64,000 nucleotides of DNA from Paraburkholderia sp. BL9I2N2 (GCF_004339745.1 NZ_SMGP01000006.1:310001-374000); one strand, 5' to 3'; shown: positions 18,256-27,745, counted from the first letter of the stretch. Made by a program: numbers and translations. Notes: generated from the letters alone by a model not told the origin.

Positions 18256-19056
18256 ATGCCGCAGTTGAGCCTGACGGGCTTGTCGGAAAGCTGGCTGCTA
18301 AAGGAGTGCGGACACCTTCATTGGGAAGCGTTAGCACTGGACACGGCCCGCGTGGTGCCTGAGTTCATCGCCGACGATGGGGTTCGATCCTATGCCGCGT
18401 TTACCGCGCTCAGCTTGCGTGCGCAATCGCTTGACGGTATCGACGAAAACGATGACTTCAGCATTGACACAGAACTATGTCGCGTCGGTCCGGTGCGTCA
18501 CTTCAGCCGGCACCGGATCGTCGATGCGCAGCAAACCGTGGCGACGCTGTCGATGATGTCGACCTTCGTCAATCGCACCGAAGCGGGCAACAACCGCTCC
18601 GTGGTACGCGCGGCATTCAAGGAACTGGCGGGTGACATCATGTCTGTGCCAGAAGAAGCGGTTGAGATGACCGAGGCGGGCAAGCGCTTTCGTAAAGGCG
18701 GAGGCCGTTGCGAGACGAGTGCGAGGATGAGTACTTTGGAGCTTCCCGAGGCGGTCGAGTTTTTGCCTTGCCCCAATAACGATTTCAATGGTGCCGACTT
18801 TCTCTATTTCGCTAGTTTCGCTTCGTTTGTCGACCGCGCCGAGTGGCAAACGTATCGCTTTCCCAAACCGCCCGTTACGGTCAGTCGCGACGTGTTCTAT
18901 CACGGCAATATCAATGTCGGCGATGCGCTTGAAGTGACTTTCGTTGAACGTTCGGTCGATTCCGATGATCTGGCGCACCGGTGCGAAGTAAGGCGTGTGA
19001 GCGACGGCCAGAAGATTGCGGATGTCTTGACGAAGAAGCGCTGGAGGAGAGGATGA
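18256..19056 (+). CDS. LnmK-like (Pnap_2097/TIGR04098 type) acyltransferase/decarboxylase homologue
   Basis: 266 aa from the ATG at 18256; an in-frame ATG at 18223 is possible. Recognised from GLSESWLLKECGHLHWEAL, a double hot-dog pattern, and a terminal YHGNINVGDALEVTF segment. LnmK of leinamycin biosynthesis decarboxylates methylmalonyl-CoA and loads propionate on an acyl carrier protein. It lies 37 bp after nit1C and overlaps the mutase gene by 4 bp, so it joins methylmalonyl-CoA chemistry to this operon (inference). No acyl carrier protein gene is visible. Assignment to this family is by memory of its motif pattern. Confidence 0.72.
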   Translation: MPQLSLTGLSESWLLKECGHLHWEALALDTARVVPEFIADDGVRSYAAFTALSLRAQSLDGIDENDDFSIDTELCRVGPVRHFSRHRIVDAQQTVATLSMMSTFVNRTEAGNNRSVVRAAFKELAGDIMSVPEEAVEMTEAGKRFRKGGGRCETSARMSTLELPEAVEFLPCPNNDFNGADFLYFASFASFVDRAEWQTYRFPKPPVTVSRDVFYHGNINVGDALEVTFVERSVDSDDLAHRCEVRRVSDGQKIADVLTKKRWRRG

Positions 19057-21239
19057 GCCCACAGGAGAAGCCACGTACCGTGCCGCTCAGGCAGCTTTAC
19101 ACCTCCGCCGATCTGTCAGGTATAGACCACCTCGATAGCTTGCCCGGCAATGCGCCGTTTGTGCGCGGACCTTACCCGTCGATGTACACGCACAAGCCGT
19201 GGACGATTCGTCAATACACGGGCTATGCGGACGCCGCGGATTCGAATCTGGCGTTTCGTGCAGCGTTGCAGGACGGCGCGCAAGGCCTGTCGGTTGCGTT
19301 CGATCTGCCGACTCAACGCGGCTACGATTCGACCGATGCAGAGGCGCTTGCCGATGTCGGTATGGCGGGCGTTGCAATCGACACCGTCGAAGACATGGCG
19401 CGGCTGTTCGCAGGCATTCCGCTCGATCGCGTGTCGGTGTCGATGACCATGAATGGCGCCGTGCTTCCGGTGCTTGCCGCGTTCATCGTCGCGGCGCAGG
19501 AGAGCGGCGTCAGTGCCGACGCACTTAGCGGTACGATTCAGAACGACATTCTGAAGGAGTACATGGTCCGCAACACGTGGATTCATGCGCCCGAACCTTC
19601 GATGCGGATCGTTGCCGACGTCGCCGATTATCTCGCTGCGCGGATGCCGCGTTTCAATGCGTTATCGGTGTCCGGCTATCACTTCCAGGAGGCCGGTGCA
19701 GATCCCGTTCTCGAACTGGCATTGACATTCGCCAATGCGCGCGAATATGTGACGACACTATGCCGGCGCGGTCGCACACCCGACGACGTGTGTGCTCAAC
19801 TCAGTTTCTTTTTCGGTGTCGGCACGGACTTCTTCGTAGAGGTTGCGAAGCTGCGGGCGGCGCGGATCGTCTGGTCACGCATTGCAGCCGGGTTGGGCGC
19901 GCGCTCGACAAAAGCGCTAGCGCTGCGGATGCATTGTCAGACTTCGGGATGGTCGCTCAGCGCGCATCGCCCGCAAAACAACATCGTCCGTACAGCGGTC
20001 GAGGCGATGGCGGCGGTATTCGGCGGTACGCAATCCTTGCACACCAACGCGCATGACGAGGCGCTCGCGCTGCCGTCAGCGGCGTCGTCGCGGCTGGCGC
20101 GCGACACCCAATTGATCCTGCAACACGAGATGGGTTTATGCGATGTCGTGGATCCGTGGGCCGGCTCATACATGATGGAGTCGCTGACTGCGGACATCGT
20201 TGCGAAAACCGAGGCCGCGATGGCCGAAATGGACGCGCACGGCGGTGTGCTCGCGGCGATTCATTCCGGCTGGGTCCAGCAGCGGATCCGCGCTTGCGCG
20301 GCGAAAACGCAGGCGCGGATCGATTCGGGCGGCACGCGGATTGTCGGAGAAAATTGCTTTCGCGATGAATCGTCGGACGTCGCACCCGAGTGTCGCGAGG
20401 TCGATAACCGGCACGTGCGTCAGCTGCAAGCACTTCGGATCCAGGCGGTGCGTGGCCAGAGGAATGATCGGGACGTGGCTGCAAGTCTTGCGAGGCTCGC
20501 CCAGACGGCACGCGACGGGCAAGGGAATCTGCTGGCGGCGACGGTCGAATGTATTCGCTTGCGCGCGACCGTCGGCGAATGCACGCGCGCGCTCGAAGCG
20601 GTATGGCCGCGTTACATGCCACCGCGCACGAATAGCACAGGGCACTATGGCAACGAGAGACGCAACGATCCGGATTGGGTTCGCGCGTGTAACGATGTGC
20701 AGGCGCTGACCGGGGAGTTGCGCAGACGCCCACGCATCCTGATCGCGAAAATCGGGCAGGACGGTCATGATCGCGGCATGAAGATTGTAGCGGGCGCGTT
20801 GTCAGATGCGGGTTTCGAAGTGAGGGAAGGGCAGTTGTTTGAATCAGTCCAGGAGATCGTCGAGCAGACGGTGCAACGCGAATGCCAGGTTCTGGGCATA
20901 TCGACGATGGCGGGAGCGCACCTGACGGTCGTGCCGCAATTGCTCGCGGAACTTGCCTCAAAGGGACTTGGCATTCCCGTCGTAGTCGGTGGCATCGTGG
21001 CGCACGCCCACCATCGGCAGCTATTCGACCACGGGGTAGCGGCGATTTTTGGTCCCGGAACACCTATAGAAACGATCGTCAGTTTTCTGTGTGACTTGAG
21101 CGCGAAGCATCGGGTTCGTGAAAGGACGGCCCGAGAGATAAATGCGGCGGTGCCCGATGCGCGCAATGGCGTCGCGCCGCTTCCGTCGATGGTCACCGCT
21201 TCCCATTCACCATCGCCGCTGATGACCTTCTCGGAGTGA
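19053..21239 (+). CDS. Methylmalonyl-CoA mutase-like, B12-dependent acyl-CoA mutase
   Basis: 728 aa from the ATG at 19053 after AGGAGAGG. The N-terminal TIM barrel has KPWTIRQYTGYADAADSN, SVSMTMNGAVLPVLAAF, SGYHFQEAGADP and RMHCQTSGWSLSAHRPQNNIVRT. The C-terminal cobalamin domain has KIGQDGHDRGMKIVAG, the DXHXXG base-off B12 motif at about residue 570. It is a single-chain enzyme of methylmalonyl-CoA mutase length and would interconvert succinyl- and methylmalonyl-CoA or related acyl-CoAs. The last about 30 residues run into IS6 remnant sequence on the opposite strand, so the natural C-terminus may be altered. No MeaB-type chaperone is adjacent. Confidence 0.9.
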   Translation: MSPQEKPRTVPLRQLYTSADLSGIDHLDSLPGNAPFVRGPYPSMYTHKPWTIRQYTGYADAADSNLAFRAALQDGAQGLSVAFDLPTQRGYDSTDAEALADVGMAGVAIDTVEDMARLFAGIPLDRVSVSMTMNGAVLPVLAAFIVAAQESGVSADALSGTIQNDILKEYMVRNTWIHAPEPSMRIVADVADYLAARMPRFNALSVSGYHFQEAGADPVLELALTFANAREYVTTLCRRGRTPDDVCAQLSFFFGVGTDFFVEVAKLRAARIVWSRIAAGLGARSTKALALRMHCQTSGWSLSAHRPQNNIVRTAVEAMAAVFGGTQSLHTNAHDEALALPSAASSRLARDTQLILQHEMGLCDVVDPWAGSYMMESLTADIVAKTEAAMAEMDAHGGVLAAIHSGWVQQRIRACAAKTQARIDSGGTRIVGENCFRDESSDVAPECREVDNRHVRQLQALRIQAVRGQRNDRDVAASLARLAQTARDGQGNLLAATVECIRLRATVGECTRALEAVWPRYMPPRTNSTGHYGNERRNDPDWVRACNDVQALTGELRRRPRILIAKIGQDGHDRGMKIVAGALSDAGFEVREGQLFESVQEIVEQTVQRECQVLGISTMAGAHLTVVPQLLAELASKGLGIPVVVGGIVAHAHHRQLFDHGVAAIFGPGTPIETIVSFLCDLSAKHRVRERTAREINAAVPDARNGVAPLPSMVTASHSPSPLMTFSE

Positions 21240-21640
21240 CGCTGGGTGGCAGCCGTTTCGCGATGGTCTTGCCGGTCTTGTCCACCGCGCGGTACAGATA
21301 CTTGCAGTCGCCCCTGACCTTGATATAGCTCTCATCAACGCGCCATCCATGCCTACCGGCCTCTTGTCCTTGCGAAATGACTTCTCGAACGCGGTAACGA
21401 GCATGATCACCATCCGTGCACCGTCGAATGATCCATCTCGATACCGCGATGCTCCGGCCCTGGCCGGGTTCGGGTGCCGCCGGCATTCTTCCAGGGCAGG
21501 CATTGCGGTAAGAGGTCGGGCAGCTGTTCCCGATGACCGCCCGGGTTTGCCCCCTCTGATGAAGCCGGATGGGCAACGGCCTGCATTGGACGGAGGCACC
21601 CCCGACCTGACGGACCGATTAACCGGTTAAATATAACGCT
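21225..21640 (-). pseudogene. IS6-family transposase remnant
   Basis: Read across frames on the minus strand, the piece shows RGIEMDHSTVHGW, then FEKSFRKDKRPVG and WRVDESYIKVRGDCKYLYRAVDKTGKTI, which is the DDE-domain start of IS6/IS26-type transposases. At least two frame changes and the loss of both ends make it inactive. It abuts or overlaps the 3' end of the mutase gene, marking where an insertion or deletion ended the operon. Confidence 0.7.
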
Positions 21641-22060
21641 GCGACTACGACTATCAGGACCAGGTCGCAAAAAAACGGCCCGCGTGCCATAGACCTGGTT
21701 CTGGCGGGGCACAGACGGGCGGCCAGCTCTGCCGCCAGCCCCGCCTCTGCCCCGTTTGTGGTCGCGTGCCTTGAACACGGACCACATCTACATGATAGTC
21801 ACGGCGCCGGCGACGATAAACTTTTCGCCCGCGGCACGCCACGGACTTCGGCGTCCGCCGGGCGCTGCGCGACGCCAGGATCTGCCGGATGGTGGCCAGC
21901 GACTGTTCGGCCGTCACACTCGCCACCTGCCCGCGCGGCGCTGTGCGGCGCCGTCACGCCGAGCATCCGGCACAGCGTGGACAGGTACGGCTTCGTTGGC
22001 CCGTGCACCGCTGCACCGTCGCCGCGTCGCCCACGCGCGCTCGCAGCCACGCCAGCTGTT
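21641..22060. other. No supported gene
   Basis: About 420 bp of GC-rich DNA with short frames only. The minus strand holds conceptual peptides such as LAWLRARVGDAA that may be remnants of a plasmid gene, but nothing can be identified. Confidence 0.4.
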
Positions 22061-22062
22061 GA

Positions 22063-22256
22063 TGTTCGTTAATTCTGCTAGCCACGTCCACACCTTGCGC
22101 TAGCGGAACAAAGGTCCGCAAGCCATGCTCAGCAGGCCTTAGCGGCAAAGTTCGTCCTTTTAACGCGTTGCGTTCCGGCAACGGATGCACGTCCATTTGT
22201 CCGTTAATTTTGCTAGCGCGTTCGACCTGTCCTTTAATTCCGCTAATGCGTCCAAC
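22063..22256 (+). repeat. Three end repeats of a Tn7/Tn5053-like transposon
   Basis: Three related direct repeats lie just upstream of the TnsB/TniA-like gene: 22063-22089, 22198-22226 and 22228-22256. Each begins TGT(T/C)C and contains the core TTAATT.(T/C)GCTA. The last two are in tandem with a 30-bp period. Multiple direct end repeats are the TnsB/TniA binding-site layout of Tn7- and Tn5053-type elements, and 5'-TGT is their usual terminus. They probably mark the left end of the transposon (inference). Confidence 0.65.
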
Positions 22257-22277
22257 GGAAGTCGATGAGGGGCTGCG

Positions 22278-23900
22278 ATGGCGGATGCGAGCGTGACGGA
22301 CGACCGTGCTGCGAAAGTGGCATCAGTGCTTCGGCCATTGGGGCGGGGACCGCTTTCACGAGAACAGGCCGTTCTCGCCGGGCGCCTGCTCGGCGTGCAT
22401 TGGACAACGGTGTATCGTCTGCGCCGGAGATTTTTGGCCGATCCTGTAGCGAGTTCCGTCGCTCCGCATCGCCGAGGTCCATCGATGGGCGGCGGTCGGT
22501 TGGGGGACCACGTCGATAAGGTGATCGACGAAGTAGTGCATGTCTGGCTCCCTAAGCAGCGACAGCTGGCTCATCCTGCAACGGATCTTGTGCTGGAGGT
22601 TCGACGCAGATGTGCACTCGCGGGACTGCAACTGCCAAGCCGAACGACCATCGGGCGCCGATGGGCGAGGCATCGCGAGTTGGACGCTTTGAAGCGCGCG
22701 GCGCTGCCTGACGTGCTCAAAGCGCCGGGGTCGCTTGCTGCCAAGTACCCCCTGGAGATCGTTCAGGTCGACCAGACACAAGCGGATGTGCTGCGGGTCA
22801 GCGAGTACGACAGACGGGTGATCGGCCGTCCCTGGCTGACCATCGCGCTGGACGTGGCGACGAGGTGCGTGTTGAGCTTCTACGTCAGCATGGATCGTCC
22901 GGGGGCGGCAACGGTGGGGTTGCTCCTGACCAGAGCGGCACTATGCAAGGAGCCTTGGCTTGCGAAGATAGAGGCGGACGCGGATTGGCCGATGCGTGGA
23001 ATTCCGAAAGTTCTGCATCTCGACAACGCTGCCGAGTTTAAAAGCAGGGCGCTTCGCAGTGGGTGCCGCGAATACGGCATCGACCTATCGGCCTGTGGGA
23101 CGTCCCGATTTCGGTGGCCATATAGAGCGCCTGAACCGGACTCTCATGGAACGGGTGCGGGGCCTGCCGGGGGCGACCGGATCGTCCCCGAAAGGTCGCA
23201 AAGCGCGACAGTCCGAAAAGACGGCCGCACTAACGCTGCGTGAGTTTGAACAATGGCTCGCGATTGAAGTCGCCAGACGATACCACCATGCGGCACATCG
23301 GGGGCTGCTTGGCGCAACGCCAGCCGACATGTGGAGAATGCTCGGCCGGAGTTCTGACTCGCGGCAATTGTCGGGGGCTAGGGACGCTGAGTTGCAGTTC
23401 CTGATCCGTTTCTTGCCTGCGGCGTCGAGGACCATCCAGGCGTATGGACTGACGCTTTTCCATATTCGTTACTGGCATCCATATTCGTTGCATGGCGCGA
23501 GTCCCGGCGCACGGTCACCATTCGATACCATCCGGAGGATCTCTCACGCGTGTTCGTGACCGCGGGTACCCGTGACTACCTTGAAGTCCGATACGCGGAT
23601 ATGCGGCGGCCGGCGATTTCGCTTTTCGAACAGCGAACCGCGCTAAAGGCGATCCGGTCGGAAGGACAACGCACCATCTCTGAGGCGCTAATTTTCCGAA
23701 CCGTAGAAGAGCAGCGGCGCGTGATTGCTAACGCCAGGCGGGCGACGGCTCGAGCACGTCGGCGATCGCGGAAAAAGTATGTCCCATTGGATGAGGTGCT
23801 CGAAAGAGTCGTGCAATTCAGGAGTGAGACGTCGGGGCACGACGTCGAGACGGTCGATTACGATGCGCCCGTTCAGGCTTTTGATGTCGAGCAATGGTGA
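22278..23900 (+). pseudogene. TniA/TnsB-like DDE transposase, frameshifted
   Basis: Three consecutive frames together give one about 540-aa Mu/TnsB/TniA-type transposase. Frame one (22278 to about 23085) has the HTH region LLGVHWTTVYRLRRRF and the first catalytic Asp in IVQVDQTQADV, then the second Asp in LHLDNAAEF. Frame two (about 23085-23480) continues YRPVGRPDFGGHIERLNRTLM with the catalytic Glu. Frame three (about 23480-23900) carries the C-terminal beta domain YHPEDLSRVFV..YLEVRYADMRRPAISL and a basic tail. Two frameshifts make it inactive unless they are sequencing errors. It is followed by a tniB start. Confidence 0.82.
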
Positions 23901-23908
23901 GGTAGAAC

Positions 23909-24033
23909 ATGAAAAATGTCACGCTCGGACATCTGTTGCCGACCGCCAGAAAGCAGGCCGAGTTGGGGGACGACGAACGCATTGTTGCGCTTCTCCGCGA
24001 TCGATGGATTGACTACCGACGCCATCGTCTAAG
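23909..24033 (+). pseudogene. TniB/TnsC-like ATPase, N-terminal fragment
   Basis: Starts 9 bp after the tniA-like stop: MKNVTLGHLLPTARKQAELG, then DDERIVALLRDRWIDYRRH. This is the conserved opening of TniB (HLLP, ERI..., DRWI.Y). The frame then leaves the family sequence at about 24033, next to the IS630 element, so the ATPase domain is lost. No tniQ or resolvase gene remains. Confidence 0.7.
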
Positions 24034-24072
24034 CTTAAAGGGTCTTGAGAAAGGGTCTTGAGGAGAGACGTG

Positions 24073-25098
24073 ATGCGCGAGGACGACGGTCGACAGCTTT
24101 CACACGCAACACTTGAAGAGATCCGCATTCGCGCGGTCAAGCGTGTCGAAGCTGGCGAGTCGCCTGAGGACGTGATCCGGACATTGGGATTCTCGAGAGC
24201 GCGTATTTACGAGTGGTTGGCGGCCTGGCGCGAAGGAGGTATTGAAGCCTTACGGGCCAAGCCTGTTCCGGGCCGGCCGACGAAGCTGTCGTCCGAGGCT
24301 ATCCGCTTTGTCTATCGGACGGTCACAACGAAGAATCCAATGCAGATGAAGTTCGAGTTTGCGTTGTGGACGCGAGACATGGTGCGGGAGTTGATTCGCG
24401 AACATTTCAACGTCCGGCTCTCTGAGGTATCGGTCGGCCGGCTGCTCAGGAAGCTCGGACTTTCACCGCAGCGGCCGCTGGCGCGTGCTTACCAACGCGA
24501 CCCTGAACTGGTCGAGTCATGGATGCGAGACGAATATCCGGCGATTGTCAGGCAGGCCAAACGCTGTGGGGCACAGATTTTCTTCGTCGACGAATCGACG
24601 GTGCGCTCGGACTATCACAGCGGCACGACCTGGGCACCGATCGGCCAGACACCCGTTGTCGAAACCACTGGCGCTCGCTTCAAAGTGAACCTGATCTCGG
24701 CGATCAGTCCGCGCGGTCAACTCCGTTTCATGTGTTTTGAAGGCAGCTTCAAGATTGCGGCGTACGTCGATTTCGTCAGGCGACTGGTACTCAATGCCGA
24801 TGCCCCCGTCTTCCTGATTGCAGATGGTCATCCAGTTCATCGTTGCAAAGCGATCCGCCAGCTTGCCGCAGCATCAGATGGACGCCTTTGTCTTTTCTTC
24901 CTGCCTGCTTACTCGCCGGATCTGAATCCGGATGAGTTGGTATGGGGTTATCTCAAACATCACAAGATCGGCAAGCTTGCTATCAAAGGTCCCGGGCATC
25001 TTAAGCAGCGTGTTCGAGCAGTTCTGCGCTCGTTGCAGAGAATTCCAGCTTTGGTCCGATCCATGTTTCAGCATCCGTCAGTTCGTTACGCGGCATGA
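24073..25098 (+). CDS. IS630-family transposase
   Basis: About 341 aa from the ATG at 24073 (GGAGAG upstream). The N-terminal HTH (VIRTLGFSRARIYEWLAAWREGG) is followed by a DDE domain with catalytic Asp in FFVDEST, Asp in LIADGHPVH and Glu in YSPDLNPDELVWGYLK. Length and motifs are complete. It interrupts the tniB fragment. Exact IS ends are not clear to me; IS630 duplicates a TA target. Confidence 0.93.
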   Translation: MREDDGRQLSHATLEEIRIRAVKRVEAGESPEDVIRTLGFSRARIYEWLAAWREGGIEALRAKPVPGRPTKLSSEAIRFVYRTVTTKNPMQMKFEFALWTRDMVRELIREHFNVRLSEVSVGRLLRKLGLSPQRPLARAYQRDPELVESWMRDEYPAIVRQAKRCGAQIFFVDESTVRSDYHSGTTWAPIGQTPVVETTGARFKVNLISAISPRGQLRFMCFEGSFKIAAYVDFVRRLVLNADAPVFLIADGHPVHRCKAIRQLAAASDGRLCLFFLPAYSPDLNPDELVWGYLKHHKIGKLAIKGPGHLKQRVRAVLRSLQRIPALVRSMFQHPSVRYAA

Positions 25099-25145
25099 TT
25101 CATGTCCGGTTACTTTGTTTCGGCTTAGTAACTCAGTGAGGTAAG

Positions 25146-25744
25146 CCACCGGCTTTGCCGGTGGACTCACCAAGGTTTGACCTTTACGACGGTCCGCGTG
25201 AATTTCCTATCTCCGCCAAGAGAAGGAGATTCACGATGAAAGAGTACCAAAGCCTGAGCCATACGAGATGGGACTGCAAGTATCACGTGGTGTTCATACC
25301 GAAGCGCCGCAAGCAGAAGATCTTCGGCGTGTTGCGAAGGCACTTGGGCGAGATATTTCACGAGTTGGCGTCGCACAAGGAGTCGAAGATTGTCGAGGGA
25401 CACGTGATGGCCGATCACGTTCACATGTGTCTGAGCATTCCGCCGAAGTACGCGGTTTCGAACGTAGTGGGCTACATCAAGGGCAAGAGCGCAATACAGA
25501 TAGCCCGGAAGTTCGGCGGCCGACAGCGGAATTTCACCGGGGAGCATTTCTGGGCCCGTGGCTACTTCGTTTCCACGGTCGGACTGGACGAGCAGATGGT
25601 GCGAGCCTACATCCGAAATCAGGAGGCAGAAGATGAGCGGTATGACCAGATGAAGCTGGCCATGGAGTAAGCCGCCACCGGCGGCTCACGGTTTTATGGG
25701 CGACTTTGAGGCGCTCACAATTTCAAGCCACCGGCTTTGCCGGT
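25146..25744 (+). mobile_element. IS200/IS605-family element
   Basis: A single tnpA gene is bracketed by two identical 19-nt hairpin sequences, CCACCGGCTTTGCCGGTGG at 25146-25164 and 25726-25744, with an additional GCCGCCACCGGCGGC palindrome at 25672-25686. Subterminal hairpins recognised as single-stranded DNA by TnpA are the hallmark of IS200/IS605. No tnpB is present, so this is an IS200-type element. It lies between IS630 and the IS4-like element. Confidence 0.85.
25236..25670 (+). CDS. tnpA: IS200-type transposase TnpA (Y1 HUH)
   Basis: 144 aa from the ATG at 25236, with AAGGAGA upstream; the frame is open 81 bp further 5' but without homology. It has the opening RWDCKYHVVFIPKRRKQKIFG, the HUH metal motif in ADHVHMCLSIP, and the catalytic tyrosine in MVRAYIRNQEAED. 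All parts needed for peel-and-paste transposition are present. Confidence 0.94.
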   Translation: MKEYQSLSHTRWDCKYHVVFIPKRRKQKIFGVLRRHLGEIFHELASHKESKIVEGHVMADHVHMCLSIPPKYAVSNVVGYIKGKSAIQIARKFGGRQRNFTGEHFWARGYFVSTVGLDEQMVRAYIRNQEAEDERYDQMKLAME

Positions 25745-26089
25745 GGTATTTGACTCCTTAGTTACTGATGGACTTGAGAGTGCCGAGTTCTCGGCGCTTT
25801 TTGTCGGTCTCTCCATGACGCCCGTGAGCGCCGAACCACTTCCCGTTGACCCGATCCGGCCCGCCTGATTGCCCGCGCGCACCAGTGTCATCTTCGGGCG
25901 CCTTTGCTCAATACTCAAACCAGCCAATTCCCTGGCCAGCGCGGTGAAGTATTTGTCGTTTCCGATCTGGTGGCTCCCGTCGTATCCCAGTACGGCCCGC
26001 TTCGGCTGGCCCGGTCCATGCGTCGAAAACTGCGTGATCCACGCCTGCATTTCATCAATCGTATCGAGCTTCGCCTTCATCGTCTCCAT
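25715..26089 (-). CDS. Hypothetical protein at the left end of the IS4-like element
   Basis: Up to 124 aa, read away from the transposase; the start may be 26089 or the ATG at 26080, which has GGAG upstream. It contains AWITQFSTHGPGQPKRAVLG and FTALARELAGLSIEQRR. The distal half reads through the element's left inverted repeat, so the natural stop may be lost. No family recognised; it could be an IS passenger gene or a chance frame. Confidence 0.35.
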   Translation of the reverse strand: METMKAKLDTIDEMQAWITQFSTHGPGQPKRAVLGYDGSHQIGNDKYFTALARELAGLSIEQRRPKMTLVRAGNQAGRIGSTGSGSALTGVMERPTKSAENSALSSPSVTKESNTTGKAGGLKL

Positions 26090-27680
26090 GCGGTTTTCTA
26101 CTTGAATAAGGCTATTTCTGCGTGATTCGTATGGCTACGCATGTTATAAATAGTAGTCCATAATAATTAGGATGTTGATGATGCTCTGGATGCAATGGTG
26201 GAAAGCAATCTCGATGCTGCGTGCAGCGTTCTCTCGCCTGCGCAGCTTCATGTGGTTCGCGACTGTGGTCGCTGGCTTGACCGTACGTACCGAATTGCTG
26301 GGCGTGACCAGCATCGTGCGGGCACTCAAACTTCGACCGGCCCTGTATAACAAGCTATGTCAGAGCTTGCATAGCGACGCCGTGCAGCTCGATCGGCTCT
26401 CGGCGCTGTGGACTCAGGCGGTACTGCGCCTGTTTCCTGACCCGGTACGCGTCAATGGCCGACGCGTCCTGGTGGGTGACGGCATCAAGGTGGCAAAGAG
26501 TGGCAAGAAGATGCCTGCTGTCAAGCGGCTTCATCAGGAGTCGGACTCCAACACCAAGCCCGAGTTCATCATGGGACACTCCATGCAGCAGATCAACGTG
26601 CTCGTGCAGGCCGACAGGAGCGTCATCGCGGTACCGTTGGCCACGCGCATTCATGAAGGGCTGGTTTGGTCCAACCGCGATCGGCGCACCTTACTCGACA
26701 GGATGATCGCGTTGCTGGGGATCGTCTCTGTCAAGGATCCGTTCTACTTCGTTGCCGATGCCTACTACGCTGCCGGCAAGATCGTCAATGGCCTGTGCGA
26801 CAAGGGCAACCATCTGGTCACACGTGTGAAGTCCACTGCCGTCGCCTATGAGCAGTATGAGGAACAGGGACCGCGCAAACGAGGCCGCCCCAAGCTCTAT
26901 GGTGAGAAGATCAAACTCAAATCGCTGCTGGACGATCCGAGGGATGTCCAATGCGCTCCCAGCCCGGTCTATGGCGAGGAGAACGTCACCATCCAGTATC
27001 GCGTCATGGATCTGCTGTGGCGGCCGTGCGCACGGGTCGTTCGCTTCGTCGTCGTGATTCACCCTCGCAGGGGGACCTGCCTGTTGATGTGTACCGACGT
27101 GACCCTGGATCCGATCGAGATTATCCGGCTGTATGGGTTGCGATTCAAGATCGAGCTCAGCTTCAAACAGGCGGTACATCGGATCGGCGCATTCGCGTAT
27201 CACTTCTGGATGCAGGACATGAAGCCGCTTACCCGCAGAAGCGGCGATCAATACCTTCATCGCGAGTCGCTCGAGTACCGCAACGCGGTCAAGCGCAAGA
27301 TCCACGCGTATCACGTCTTTATCCAGGCCGCCATCATCTGTCAGGGACTGCAAAACTATCTGGCAGTGGCGTTCCCTTCGCACGTCTGGAACTCCTTTGG
27401 ATCGTGGCTGCGCACCATCCGCCCCGGGATCCCTCCATCGGAACTGGTCGTCGCTCATGCCCTACGGCAAAGCCTTCCCGAATTTCTCGTGAACAACGCT
27501 GGGAGCCACATCTTCGCAAAATTCATCATGGAAAGGCAGGATACCGAAACATTTGAAATGTTCTCTGCGGCCGCATAGTACAAAAACCAGGCCAAACGAG
27601 TGATGCTCACGGCGAGCGCTTACCCTGCAGGGCATAAGCTCTGACCCTGTTCATCCCTGAAAACTCGGCACTCTTGAGTG
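25770..27680 (+). mobile_element. IS4-like insertion sequence
   Basis: Imperfect terminal inverted repeats are found at 25770-25792 and 27656-27679, sharing AGAGTGCCGAGTT. They bracket about 1.9 kb with one DDE transposase gene. The right end lies 3 bp from a transposon-end repeat, suggesting insertion into or beside the Tn7-like element. Confidence 0.65.
26172..27578 (+). CDS. DDE transposase, IS4-like
   Basis: 468 aa. Catalytic-type residues: Asp in RVLVGDGIKVAKSGKKMPAV, Asp in FYFVADAYYAAGKIV and Glu in YGLRFKIELSFKQAVHR, a YxxRxxxE arrangement like that of IS4 transposases. A long insertion between the second Asp and Glu contains the basic PRKRGRPKLYGEK. The start at 26172 is followed by further in-frame ATGs. 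Complete and possibly active. Confidence 0.85.
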   Translation: MLMMLWMQWWKAISMLRAAFSRLRSFMWFATVVAGLTVRTELLGVTSIVRALKLRPALYNKLCQSLHSDAVQLDRLSALWTQAVLRLFPDPVRVNGRRVLVGDGIKVAKSGKKMPAVKRLHQESDSNTKPEFIMGHSMQQINVLVQADRSVIAVPLATRIHEGLVWSNRDRRTLLDRMIALLGIVSVKDPFYFVADAYYAAGKIVNGLCDKGNHLVTRVKSTAVAYEQYEEQGPRKRGRPKLYGEKIKLKSLLDDPRDVQCAPSPVYGEENVTIQYRVMDLLWRPCARVVRFVVVIHPRRGTCLLMCTDVTLDPIEIIRLYGLRFKIELSFKQAVHRIGAFAYHFWMQDMKPLTRRSGDQYLHRESLEYRNAVKRKIHAYHVFIQAAIICQGLQNYLAVAFPSHVWNSFGSWLRTIRPGIPPSELVVAHALRQSLPEFLVNNAGSHIFAKFIMERQDTETFEMFSAAA

Positions 27681-27682
27681 AT

Positions 27683-27705
27683 GGACACCGTTAGCAAAAT
27701 TAACG
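27683..27705 (-). repeat. Inverted copy of the Tn7-like end repeat
   Basis: On the minus strand it reads CGTTAATTTTGCTAACGGTG, the same core as the three repeats at 22.06-22.26 kb but in opposite orientation. It may be what is left of the right end of that transposon, which would make the element span about 22.06-27.7 kb including three later IS insertions (inference). Confidence 0.5.
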
Positions 27706-27745
27706 ATCTCCAACATCAGCAGTGAATACGGCGCGCCGGCCGCAA

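Noticed and set aside
25146..25744. Identical 19-nt hairpins as CRISPR repeats
   Set aside because: Only two copies 560 bp apart, palindromic, and placed exactly at IS200 ends.
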